From Lutraria lutraria (lineage: Eukaryota; Mollusca; Bivalvia; Venerida; Mactridae), in assembly GCA_964023205.1 (NCBI GenBank), contig OZ026846.1, positions 32,880,194-32,944,193 on the forward strand: DNA of 64,000 nt, given 5' to 3'. Made by a program: the position numbers and the translations under genes. Below are positions 20,250-32,509 of this stretch, in pieces. Numbering within the stretch: the stretch's first letter is position 1; the number at the start of each line of letters is the position of its first letter. The notes under the pieces are model-generated. The model saw only the letters and a list, made by a program, of their open reading frames with translations. It was not told the origin of the DNA and did not search any database.

Positions 20250-20575
20250 TTTACTTTAGCCGAATATTTACTTTCCTGCATTCACTATAGCAGTGTTTTA
20301 TTGTACTTGTCCCTTGTTTATTTGTTTAACTCACAACAATAAATTTGATATCCGACTACTATTGTGATATTTTAAATTGTATCAAGTATCTTTCTGAACA
20401 AAAAATTATAACTTCAAACATATTTATTTTTAACTGAAAATATTGTCTACACAAGACCTTGATCTTCCGCATGTGCTTGAAACAAAATAACATTTAATCT
20501 CTAACCATTCGCTATTTGTTTTGACTATGCTTACGTATACCGTGTACAGTTAAATATATACAACTCAAAATTTAA
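20250..20575. repeat. Flanking sequence duplicated at 50970-51250
   Basis: This AT-rich stretch just before the 36-bp array reappears about 30.7 kb to the right. Shared pieces include TATTGTATCAAG or its close variant, AACTGAAAATATT(G/T)TCTACAC, AAGACCTT or AGACCTTTATCTT, and CTAACCATTCGC. It indicates an old segmental duplication that also carried the 36-bp repeat. Confidence 0.7.
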
Positions 20576-20611
20576 AAAGGATCACTTTTTGTTTTGTATG
20601 GCATTATAGTC

Positions 20612-23600
20612 AATTTATGCTGTATGTATCCATGGTATAACCAATGTAAGGTCAGCTGTAAGTATCCATGGTATAGTCAGTGTAAGGTCAGCTGTAAGTA
20701 TCCATGGTAAAGTCAGTGTAAGGTCAGCTGTAAGTATCCATGGTATAGTCAGTGTAAGGTCAGCTGTATGTATCCATGACGTAATCATTGCAAGGTCAGC
20801 TGTAAGTATCCATGGTATAACCAATGTAAGGTCAGCTGTATGTATCCATGGTATAGTCAGTGTAAGGTCAGCTGTATGTATCCATGGTATAGTCAGTGTA
20901 AGGTCAGCTGTATGTATCCATGGTATACTCAGTGTAAGGTCAGCTTTATGTATCCATGGTATAACCAATGTAAGGTCAGCTGTATGTATCCATGGTATAG
21001 TCAGTGTAAGGTCAGCTGTATGTATCCATGGTATAACAAATGTAAGGTCAGCTGTATGAATCCATGGTATAGTCAGTGTAAGGTGAACTGTATGTATCCA
21101 TGGTATACTCAGTGTAAGGTCAGCTGTATGTATCCATGGTATAACAAATGTAAGGTCAGCTGTATGTATCCATGGTATAATCAGTGTAAGGTCAGCTTTA
21201 TGTATCCATGGTATAACCAATGTAAGGTCAGTTGTAAGTATCCATGGTATAATCAGTGTAAGGTCAGCTGTATGTATCCATGGTATAGTCAGTGTAAGGT
21301 CAGCTGTAAGTATCCATGGTATAATCAGTGTAAGGTCAGCTGTTAGTATCCATGGTATAGTCAGTGTAAGGTCAGCTGTAAGTATCCATGGTATAACCAA
21401 TGTAAGGTCAGCTGTAAGTATCCATGGTATAGTCAGTGTAATGTCAGCTGTATGTATCCATGGTATAACCAATGTAAGGTCAGCTGTATGTATCCATGGT
21501 ATAATCAGTGTAAGGTCAGCTGTAAGTATCCATGGTATAATCAGTGTAAGGTCAGCTGTATGTATCCATGGTATAACCAATGTAAGGTCAGCTGTAAGTA
21601 TCCATGGTATAATCAGTGTAAGGTCAGCTGTATGTATCCATGGTATAATCAGTGTAAGGTCAGCTGTATGTATCCATGGTATAGTCAGTGTAAGGTCAGC
21701 TGTATGTATCCATGGTATAGTCAGTGTAAGGTCAGCTGTATGTATCCATGATGTAATCATTGCAAGGTCAGCTTTAGTTTTCCATGGTATACTCATTGTA
21801 AGGTCAGCTGTAAGTATCCATGGTATAACCAATGTAAGGTCAGCTGTAAGTATCCATGGTATAACCAATGTAAGGTCAGCTGTAAGTATCCATGGTATAC
21901 TCAGTGTAAGGTCAGCTGTAAGTATCCATGGTATAACCAATGTAAGGTCAGCTGTATGTATCCATGGTATAATCAGTGTAAGGTCAGCTGTAAGTATCCA
22001 TGGTATAATCAGTGTAAGGTCAGCTGTATGTATCCATGGTATAACCAATGTAAGGTCAGCTGTAAGTATCCATGGTATAGTCAGTGTAAGGTCAGCTGTA
22101 TGTATCCATGGTATAGTCAGTGTAAGGTCAGCTGTATGTATCCATGGTATAATCAGTGTAAGGTCAGCTGTTTGTATCCATGATGTAATCATTGCAAGGT
22201 CAGCTTTAGTTTTCCATGGTATAATCAGTGTAAGATGGTTGTAAATATCCATGGTATACTCAGTGTAAGGTCAGCTGTAAGTATCCATTGTATAATCAGT
22301 GTAAGGTCAGCTGTTTGTATCCATGATGTGATCATTGCAAGGTCAGCTTTAGTTTTCCATGGTATAATCAGTGTAAGGTCAGCTGTATGTATCCATGGTA
22401 TACTCAGTGTAAGGTCAGCTGTAAGTATCCATTGTATAATCAGTGTAAGATAGTTGTAAGTATCCATGGTATAATCGGTGCAAGGCCAGCTGTAAGTATC
22501 CATGGTATAATCAGTGTAAGGTCAGTTGTATGTATCCATGGTATAATCATTCTAAGGTAAGCTGTAAGTATCTATGGTATAATCAGTGTAAGGTCAGCTG
22601 TAAGTATCAATGATTTAATCAGTGTAAGGTCAGCTGTATGTATCCATGATATAATCAGTGTAAGGTCAGCTGTAAGTATCCATGATATAATCAGTGTAAG
22701 GTCAGCTGTAAGTATCCATGATTTAATCAGTGTAAGGTCAGCTGTATGTATCCATGATATTATCAGTGGAAGGTCAGCTGTAAGTATCCATGATATAATC
22801 AGTGTAAGGTCAGCTGTAAGTATTCATGATATAATCAGTGTAAGATCAGCTGTATGTATCCATGGTACAATCAGTGTAAGGTCAGCTGTAAGTATCCATG
22901 GTATAATCAGTGTAAGGTCAGCTGTAAGTATCCATGGTATAATCAGTGTAAGGTCTGCTGTAAGTATCCATGATATAATCAGTGTAAGGTCAGCTGTATA
23001 TATCCATGATATAATCAGTGTAAGGTCAGCTGTAAGTATCCATGGTATACTCAGTGTAAGATTAGTTGTAGGTATCCATGATATAATCAGTGTAAGGTCA
23101 GCTGTAAGTATCCATGGTATACTCAGTGTAAGGTCAGCTGTATGTATCCATGATATAATCAGTGTAAGGTCAGCTGTATGTATCCATGATATGTCAGTGT
23201 AAGGTCAGCTGTATGTATCCATGATATAATCAGTGTAAGGTCAGCTATATGTATCCATGGTATACTAAGTGTAAGGTCAGCTGTATGTAGCCATGATATA
23301 ATCAGTGTAAGGTCAGCTGTAAGTATCCATGGTATACTCAGTGTAAGATTAGTTGTATGTATCCATGGTATAATCAGTGTAAGGTCAGCTGTATGTATCC
23401 ATGGTATACTCAGTGTAAGATTAGTTGTATGTATCCATGATATAATCAGTGTAAGGTCAGCTGTATGTATCCATGGTATACTCAGTGTAAGATTAGTTGT
23501 AAGTATCCATGGTATAATCAGTGTAAGGTCAGCTGTAAGTATCCATGATATAATCAGTGTCAGGTCAGCTGTAAGTATCCATGGTATACTCAGTGTAAGG

Positions 23601-26600
23601 TCAGCTGTATGTATCCATGATATACTCAGTGTAAGATTAGTTGTAAGTATCCATGATATAATCAGTGTAAGGTCAGCTGTATGTATCCATGATATAATCA
23701 GTGTAAGGTCAGCTATAAGTATCCATGGTATAATCAGTGTAAGGTCAGCAGTATGTATCCATGGTATACTCAGTGTAAGATTAGTTGTAAGTATCCATGG
23801 TATAATCAGTGTAAGGTCAGCTGTAAGTATCCATGGTATAATCAGTGTAAGGTCAGCTGTATGTATCCATGGTAAACTCAGTGTAAGGTCAGCTGTAAGT
23901 ATCCATGATATAATCAGTGTAAGGTCAGCTGTAAGTATCCATGATATAATCAGTGTAAGGTCAGCTATAAGTATCCATGGTATAATCAGTGTAAGGTCAG
24001 CTGTAAGTATCCATGATATAATCAGTGTAAGATCAGCTGTATGTATCCATGGTATACTCAGTGTAAGGTCAGCTGTAAGTATCCATGATATTATCAGTGT
24101 AAGGTCAGCTGTAAGTATCCATGATATAATCAGTGTAAGGACAGCTGTAAGTATCAATGGCATACTCAGTGTAAGATCAGTAGTAAGTATCCATGATATT
24201 ATCAGTGTAAGGTCAGCTGTAAGTATCAATGGCATACTCAGTGTAAGGTCAGCTGTAAGTATCCATGATATTATCAGTGTAAGGTCAGCTGTAAGTATCC
24301 ATGATATAATCAGTGTAAGGTCAGCTATAAGTATCCATGGTATAATCAGTGTAAGGTCAGCTGTATGTATCCATGGTATACTCAGTGTAAGATTAGTTGT
24401 AAGTATCCATGGTATAATCAGTGTAAGGTCAGCTGTAAGTATCCATGATATAATCAGTGTAAGGTCAGCTGTATGTATCCATGGTATACTCAGTGTAAGA
24501 TCAGCTGTAAGTATCCATGGTATACTCAGTGTAAGATTAGTTGTAAGTATCCATGGTATAATCAGTGTAAGGTCAGCTGTAAGTATCCATGATATAATCA
24601 GTGTAAGGTCAGCTGTAAGTATCCATGATATAATCAGTGTAAGGTCAGCTGTATGTATCCATGATATAATCAGTGTAAGGTCAGCTGTATGTATCCATGG
24701 TATACTCAGTGTAAGATTAGTTGTAAGTATCCATGGTATAATCAGTATAAGGTCAGCTGTAAGTATCCATGGTATAATCAGTGTAAGGTCAGCTGTATGT
24801 ATCCATGGTATACTCAGTGTAAGGTCAGCTGTAAGTATCCATGATATAATCAGTGTAAGGTCAGCTGTAAGTATCCATGATATAATCAGTGTAAGGTCAG
24901 CAATAAGTATCCATGGTATAATCAGTGTAAGGTCAGCTGTAATTATCCATGATATAATCAGTGTAAGATCAGCTGTAAGTATCCATGATATAATCAGTGT
25001 AAGGTTAGCTGTAAGTATCCATGGTATACTCAGTGTAAGATCAGTAGTAAGTATCCATGATATAATCAGTGTAAGATTAGTTGTAAGTATCCATGGTATA
25101 ATCAGTGTAAGATTAGTTGTAAGTATTCATGATATAATCAGTGTAAGGTCAGCTGTAAGTATCCATGGTATACTCAGTGTAAGATCAGTAGTAAGTATCC
25201 ATGATATAATCAGTGTAAGATTAGTTGTAAGTATCCATGGTATAATCAGTGTAAGATTAGTTGTAAGTATCCATGATATAATCAGTGTAAGATTAGCTGT
25301 AAGTATCCATGGTATACTCAGTGTAAGATTAGTTGTAAGTATCCATGATATAATCAGTGTAAGGTCAGCTGTAAGTATCCATGGTATAATCAGTGTAAGG
25401 TCAGCTGTATGTATCCATGGTATACTCAGTGTAAGATTAGTTGTAAGTATCCATGATATAATCAGTGTAAGGTCAGATGTAAGTATCCATGATATAATCA
25501 GTGTAAGGTCAGCTGTAAGTATCCATGGTATAATCAGTGTAAGGTCAGCTGTATGTATCCATGGTATACTCAGTGTAAGATTAGTTGTAAGTATCCATGA
25601 TATAATCAGTGTAAGGTCAGATGTAAGTATCCATGATATACTCAGTGTAAGGTCAGCTGTATGTATCCATGATATAATCAGTCTGAGGTCAGCTGTAAGT
25701 ATCCATGGTATACTCAGTGTAAGATTAGTTGTAAGTATCCATGATATAATCAGTGTAAGGTCAGATGTAAGTATCCATGATATACTCAGTGTAAGGTCAG
25801 CTGTATGTATCCATGATATAATCAGTCTGAGGTCAGCTGTATGTATCCATGGTATACTCAGTGTAAGATTAGTAGTAAGTATCCATGATATAAAATAAGT
25901 GTAAGGTCAGCTGTATGTATCCATGATATAATCAGTGTAAGGTCAGCTGTATGTATCCATGGTATACTCAGTGTAAGATTAATTGTAAGTATCCATGGTA
26001 TAATCAGTGTAAGGTCAGCTGTAAGTATCCATGGTATAATCAGTGTAAGGGCAGCTATAAGTATCCATGATATAATCATTGCAAGGTAAGCTGTAAGTAT
26101 CCATGTATAATCAGTGTAAGGTCAGCTGTAAGTATCCATGATATAATCAGTGTAAGGTCAGCTGTAAGTATCCATGATATAATCAGTGTAAGGTCAGCTA
26201 TAAGTATCCATGGAATAATCAGTGTAAGGTCAGCTGTAAGTATCCATGGTATACTCAGTGTAAGGTCAGCTGTATGTATCCATGGTATACTCAGTATAAG
26301 GTCAGCTATAAGTATCCATGGTATACTCAGTGTAAGGTCAGCTGTAAGTATCCATGGTATAATCAGTGTAAGGTCAGCTGTATGTATCCATGGTATACTC
26401 ACTGTAAGGTCAGCTATAAGTATCCATGGTATACTCAGTGTAAGGTCAGCTATATGTATCCATGGTATAATCAGTGTAAGGTCAGCTGTATGTATCCATG
26501 GTATACTCATTGTAAGGTCAGCTGTAAGTATCCATGGTATACTCAGTGTAAGGTCAGCTGTATGTATCCATGGTATAGTCAGTGTAAGGTCAGCTGTAAG

Positions 26601-28717
26601 TATCCATGATATAATCAGTGTAAGGTCAGCTCTATGTATCCATGTTATAATCAGTGTAAGGTCAGCTGTATGTATCCATGGAATAATCAGTGTAAGGTCA
26701 GCTGTATGTATCCATGGTATACTCAGTGTAAGATCAGTAGTAAGTATCCATGATATAATCAGTGTAAGATTAGTTGTAAGTATCCATGGTATAATCAGTG
26801 TAAGATTAGTTGTAAGTATTCATGATATAATCAGTGTAAGGTCAGCTGTAAGTATCCATGGTATACTCAGTGTAAGATCAGTAGTAAGTATCCATGATAT
26901 AATCAGTGTAAGATTAGTTGTAAGTATCCATGGTATACTCAGTGTAAGATTAGTTGTAAGTATCCATGATATAATCAGTGTAAGGTCAGCTGTAAGTATC
27001 CATGGTATAATCAGTGTAAGGTCAGCTGTATGTATCCATGGTATACTCAGTGTAAGATTAGTTGTAAGTATCCATGATATAATCAGTGTAAGGTCAGATG
27101 TAAGTATCCATGATATAATCAGTGTAAGGTCAGCTGTAAGTATCCATGGTATAATCAGTGTAAGGTCAGCTGTATGTATCCATGGTATACTCAGTGTAAG
27201 ATTAGTTGTAAGTATCCATGATATAATCAGTGTAAGGTCAGATGTAAGTATCCATGATATACTCAGTGTAAGGTCAGCTGTATGTATCCATGATATAATC
27301 AGTCTGAGGTCAGCTGTAAGTATCCATGGTATACTCAGTGTAAGATTAGTTGTAAGTATCCATGATATAATCAGTGTAAGGTCAGATGTAAGTATCCATG
27401 ATATACTCAGTGTAAGGTCAGCTGTATGTATCCATGATATAATCAGTCTGAGGTCAGCTGTATGTATCCATGGTATACTCAGTGTAAGATTAGTAGTAAG
27501 TATCCATGATATAAAATAAGTGTAAGGTCAGCTGTATGTATCCATGATATAATCAGTGTAAGGTCAGCTGTATGTATCCATGGTATACTCAGTGTAAGAT
27601 TAATTGTAAGTATCCATGGTATAATCAGTGTAAGGTCAGCTGTAAGTATCCATGGTATAATCAGTGTAAGGGCAGCTATAAGTATCCATGATATAATCAT
27701 TGCAAGGTAAGCTGTAAGTATCCATGTATAATCAGTGTAAGGTCAGCTGTAAGTATCCATGATATAATCAGTGTAAGGTCAGCTGTAAGTATCCATGATA
27801 TAATCAGTGTAAGGTCAGCTATAAGTATCCATGGAATAATCAGTGTAAGGTCAGCTGTAAGTATCCATGGTATACTCAGTGTAAGGTCAGCTGTATGTAT
27901 CCATGGTATACTCAGTATAAGGTCAGCTATAAGTATCCATGGTATACTCAGTGTAAGGTCAGCTGTAAGTATCCATGGTATAATCAGTGTAAGGTCAGCT
28001 GTATGTATCCATGGTATACTCACTGTAAGGTCAGCTATAAGTATCCATGGTATACTCAGTGTAAGGTCAGCTATATGTATCCATGGTATAATCAGTGTAA
28101 GGTCAGCTGTATGTATCCATGGTATACTCATTGTAAGGTCAGCTGTAAGTATCCATGGTATACTCAGTGTAAGGTCAGCTGTATGTATCCATGGTATAGT
28201 CAGTGTAAGGTCAGCTGTAAGTATCCATGATATAATCAGTGTAAGGTCAGCTCTATGTATCCATGTTATAATCAGTGTAAGGTCAGCTGTATGTATCCAT
28301 GGAATAATCAGTGTAAGGTCAGCTGTATGTATCCATGGTATACTCAGTGTAAGGTCAGCTCTATGTATCCATGGTACAATCAGTGTAAGGTCAGCTGTAT
28401 GTATCCATGGTATACTCAGTGTAAGGTCAGCTGTAAGTATCCATAGTATAATCAGTGTAAGGTCAGCTGTAAGTATCCATGGTATAATCAGTGTAAGGTC
28501 AGCTGTAAGTATCCATGATATAATCAGTGTAAGGTCAGCTGTATGTATCCATGGAATACTCAGTGTAAGGTCAGCTGTAAGTATCCATGGTATAACCAGT
28601 GTAAGGTCAGCTGTAAGTATCCATGGTATAATCATTGTAAGGTCAGCTGTAAGTATCCATGGTTAAATCGGTGCAAAATCAGCTGTATGTATCCATGGTA
28701 TAATCAGTGTAAGGTCA
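20612..28717. repeat. 36-bp minisatellite array 1 (about 225 units)
   Basis: Tandem 36-bp units run for 8.1 kb. The conserved core is GTAAGGTCAGCTGTAAGTAT, followed by CCATGGTATA or CCATGATATA and a variable three-base slot before CAGT. Each standard unit contains a CAGCTG E-box, and many contain GTAAGT, the strongest 5' splice-site core; others have GTATGT. Because 36 is divisible by three, long frames without stops appear on both strands, for example a 12-residue repeat around TADLTL on the minus strand. These frames lack other gene features. Confidence 0.95.
25019..28355. repeat. Higher-order duplication within array 1
   Basis: About 1.6-1.7 kb of the array is present twice in tandem (about 25019-26711 and 26712-28355). 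The offset is 1693 bp at the left side and 1621 bp further right, so one copy differs by two whole units (72 bp). The predicted frames at 25858-26079 and 27479-27700, and at 26274-26609 and 27895-28230, are identical in translation, implying a recent event. Confidence 0.85.
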
Positions 28718-29280
28718 TGTGTAATTCCGTAACGTTTGTTGTGATTTCGTTGGTTTTGAATCCCTACGATTATATTGGACAGACTGAGAATTCGCATGTT
28801 GATCTGTCTTAAGAATTAAATCATTCCTTTGACGTCATCCTTTTGTTCTCACTGTCCAACATTTTTACGAATAGGTCGCTCTCAATGGACAGTCGTCCGT
28901 TATATTGTAATATTGGAGTGTAGTCGACATATTGGACTGCAGTTCAAATTTGGACACTGACATCGACGCATGCGTTAGATTTTCGAATGCTTTAATGATT
29001 GGAAAATAAATACAGCTAATGGGTCTAGTCTAGGATGTTTACATGTATATAAGTCCTAGGTTTCGTTTAATACTTTAATGCAAATGTAAAAGTACTGTAT
29101 ATAGTACGCAAACATATAAAAATTGATTGTACTATTCACAACCCGATAATCTCCGTTTATATAGCATCTGACTTGCAAGGAGGTTGCGGGTTCGAGCCCC
29201 GCACTAGGTACATTAATTTCTTCCTCCTATTTCATTGGTGCCATTAATGTGAGAATAGCCTTAGAATCAATCAGCTAGGG
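28718..29280. other. Noncoding spacer with a short hairpin and a tRNA-like arm
   Basis: No coding exon is seen. ATTGGACAGACTGAGAA near 28775 pairs imperfectly with TTCTCACTGTCCAA near 28847. A consensus cAMP-response motif TGACGTCA is at 28830-28837. A tRNA T-arm-like sequence at 29188-29212 is listed separately. Confidence 0.45.
29160..29212 (+). repeat. tRNA-derived SINE remnant (B-box half)
   Basis: GCGGGTTCGAGCCCCGC folds as a perfect T-arm (5-bp stem, 7-base loop) and is preceded by a plausible anticodon-arm region ACTTGCAAGG. A matching acceptor-stem start and D-arm are missing, so it is not an intact tRNA gene. Confidence 0.45.
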
Positions 29281-29640
29281 TGAAGCAAAGGCTGGGTAAT
29301 TCAAAGGATATGTTCTTGGATATGGACCTATTTACCTGAAAATATGAATGTGTATTTGCCTCAGGCAAAAATGGTCCACTGTATACCAGGGATTATACAA
29401 TACAATAGGGGTATCCTGTATGGGATTGGGAAATTATCACCTATAAAACCTGATTCCCATACATTGACAAAATTATAGTTAGAAATACTGAAGTTTAGGG
29501 GTACGAGAGGGGGTCGGTATAAACGCACATGGTACCTGAACGATGGTGTAAATTTACAAAACATCCAAACGCTTCCCCAAGAAATATCTACTATAGTGTC
29601 AAATGTATCTCCTAGAACCAATACTAAAAATATAAAAAAA

Positions 29641-30349
29641 TTCCCAACATCATGATCTGAAGAGGATCAAATGTGAATCGTTCACTGTTTGCAAAGGCCA
29701 AACTTATATAAAAGTGTGTTGTATAAATCCAAGGTCAGTCAAAAACAAAGGTCTTGCCCTTTCAGATTACATATCATCTAATGACTATGATATTGTTGCT
29801 ATGACTGAAACATGGCTCGGGGAACCCTCCGACAAATCTTGCATTGTTGAACTTGTTCCCAGTGGTTACAAAATCAAGCATGTCCCTCGCTATGGACGTG
29901 GAGGGGGAGTTGCAGTTGTATATAAAACTGCTCTAGATATTCAGCTTCTTACTTCCACCAATGATAAAGTTTTCACCACTTTTGAACACATGGAATGCAT
30001 TGTAGACATCAGGAACTATTCTTTGCGTCTGGCTGTTGTGTATATACCACCACCAACCACTAAAAACGGTCTAAAAACTAGTTCTTTCCTAGAAAATGAG
30101 TGGCCGTCGTTTCTGGCAAAACTTGTAACAACAGAAAGTAACATCACAGTTGTTGGGGATCTGAACATCCACCTTGACAATCTTTTGAACTCAGAATCTG
30201 TAAAGTTCACTAGTATACTTGAATCTTGTGGCATGCGGCAGCACGTTACTGGGGCAACTCACGTGGCTGGCCACACACTATGTGGTAATTACAGGAGACA
30301 CCGACACGTCTGTCTCACATGTAGAAATATCCGATACTGGCCTACCTGA
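29641..30349 (+). pseudogene. LINE endonuclease segment
   Basis: The reading shows INPRSVKNKG, MTETWLG, RYGRGGGVAVVYK and GDLNIHL, the recognisable pattern of the AP-type endonuclease of non-LTR elements (asparagine near the start, TETWL, GGG, GDxN). The frame shifts near 30280, so the expected C-terminal motif is lost. Confidence 0.8.
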
Positions 30350-30429
30350 CAACAGTGGAAAGACGTAACGTGATCAGTTTGCAGTAGTGTTTAAAGCATG
30401 CACTTCTAAACCTGCACCTATCAGAAAAA

Positions 30430-30985
30430 ACTGTGAATTTAAGAAAGTTAAAATGGATTGACATCAATGAATTCAAAAAAGACATTGAATCCTCAGATAT
30501 TTTGAAAAGTGGACTGCACACATCAGACGTTGATGAACTTGTTGAGGTGTATACCCATGGACTTTCATCACTAATTGACAAGCATGCTCCCCTCAAATCC
30601 AAAACCATAGTTTTAAGACCCTCCTGTCCTTGGTACACGGAAGATCTACATGACGCCAAACAAATTGTTAAAACAATCCAAAGTAAGCTATTACACGGAG
30701 AAGGTGGAGTCCTGTGGTCGTGATCAGAAATGGTTATTCAAGATAACTAAACATCTGATGGGTAAAGAAAAGGAAGTTGTGCTAACATCTGGTAAACCTG
30801 CTAAGATGCTTGCACAGGATTTCAGTGACTTCTTCTTCGACAAAATTGAAGGAATACGTACTAAAATAGCCTCCAGTACTCAGTCTAACAACATGACGAC
30901 TGTGCTGAATACGAAACACCCTTCAGAGAAGAGCAACTATCAGAATTTTCTCCAACATCTGAGGATGAAATCCGGAAACTAATAA
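30430..30985 (+). pseudogene. LINE linker region between endonuclease and RT
   Basis: Two overlapping frames cover this region: KKVKWIDINEFKKDI ... DKHAPLKSKTI, then, after a frame change near 30690, KWLFKITKHLMGKEKE and DFSDFFFDKI. These match the middle part of CR1/L2 proteins. A stop follows at about 30980. Confidence 0.7.
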
Positions 30986-31072
30986 GTAGATCACCAAGTA
31001 AATAATGTGCTCTTGATCCAGTACCAACATGGCTGTTGAATGATTGCTTAAATGAACTATTACCAATATTAA

Positions 31073-32494
31073 GGTGGATCGCGGGTTTCCTCCAGAAAAA
31101 TGGTCATTTTTTTAGACGTCAACGTACAATAACGAATTTTGCATGAACAACCTTTAAGGTATTGGCTAACCCAGAAATGATATATTCAAATGATATTTCC
31201 ATAGAAACCGGGTAAAAGGCGCCATCTAGAGGAGTGATATATTTTTCGTTGATTTTCGCGTTATTTCCTGCATTGCTCCGATAATTTTGTGTATTATGTT
31301 ATGCAATTTACATAACTGGAATGCTGAATCATTTTTAAATCCGAAAACGTCAATAATGTTACATTTTGCTGTCATTAAAATATTAAAAGACGTCGAGTGA
31401 ACTCTGTAGGGGTAGAAATTTACAATGCAAAAAATGAGTCATTTTTCTCTCAGTCGCGTCAACAGTGAAAAAACGGCCCGATGATTTTTTTTTTAAAACT
31501 CAGTAGATATTCTTAAAATAATTTGAAAGACTTTAAAAAAATAAAAACATATGGTCACCAACTTGGTTTTCGCGCCATTGAAACTTATCTAAACACGGAA
31601 AAAAGCTAAAAACGTTGCCATAAAATACAAGATCGACGTGACGTTAAGCCAAAATATGTCAGTAACAACTAAAAAGTCGCAACCTCACGTCGATCTTGTA
31701 TAAAAACGTTGACGTTTTTAGCCTTTTTCCAAGTTCAAATAAGTTTCATTGGTGCGAAAACGAAGTCGGTGACCTTTTTTTTTTTAATGTTTTAAAGTTT
31801 TCTAAATAGTACAAAGAATCTGTTATTCGTTTTACAAAAATATTCATCGGGCCGTTTTTTCACTGTTGACGCGACTGAGAGAAAAATGTCGTTTTTAGTT
31901 GTTACTGACATATTTTGGCTTAACGTCACGTCGATCTTGTATTTTATGGCAACGTTTTTAGCTTTTTTCCGTGTTTAGATAAGTTTCAATGGCGCGAAAA
32001 CCAAGTTGGTGACCATATGTTTTTATTTTTTTAAAGTCTTTCAAATTATTTTAAGAATATCTACTGAGTTTTAAAAAAAAAATCATCGGGCCGTTTTTTC
32101 ACTGTTGACGCGACTGAGAGAAAAATGACTCATTTTTCGGCATTGTAAATTGCCACCCTACAGAGTTTGCTCGACGTCTTTTAATGTTCAATGACAGCAA
32201 AATGTAACATAACTTACTTTTTCGGATTTGTAAATGATCCGGCATTCCAGTTATGTAAATTTCATAACTTAATACACAAAATTATCGGAACAATACAGGA
32301 AATAACGCGAAAATCAACGAAAACTATATCACTCCTCTAGATGGCGCTTTTTGCCCGGTTTCTATGGAAATATCATTTGAATATATCATTTCTGCGTTAG
32401 CCATTACCTTAAAGGTTGTTCATGCAAAATTTCGTTATTGTACGTTGACGTCTAAAAAAATGACCATTTTTCTGGAGGAAACCCGCGATCCACC
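31073..32494. mobile_element. 1.4-kb palindromic (foldback) element flanked by TTAA
   Basis: The element begins GGTGGATCGCGGGTTTCC and ends with the complement GGAAACCCGCGATCCACC. It is flanked by TTAA at 31069-31072 and 32495-32498, a 4-bp target duplication; removing it restores the LINE reading ATATTAACAAG. Inverted arms extend for roughly 600 bp on each side. The middle (about 31700-31900) is an extra diverged direct copy of part of the right arm. No coding capacity is seen. TTAA targeting suggests a nonautonomous piggyBac- or Kolobok-like element. Confidence 0.85.
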
Positions 32495-32509
32495 TTAACA
32501 AGAATATTC

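Noticed and set aside
20615..22252. 545-codon minus-strand open frame with 12-residue repeats, and similar long frames at 23159-24235, 27697-28635 and 54296-56077
   Set aside because: They coincide exactly with the 36-bp minisatellite. The period is divisible by three and stops are absent by chance in several frames on both strands at once. There is no start context, splice structure or non-repeat domain.
20612..28717. CRISPR array
   Set aside because: Units are contiguous 36-bp tandem repeats with no unique spacers, in an animal-type genome.
29160..29212. Intact tRNA gene
   Set aside because: The T-arm is good, but no D-arm or pairing acceptor strand exists upstream.
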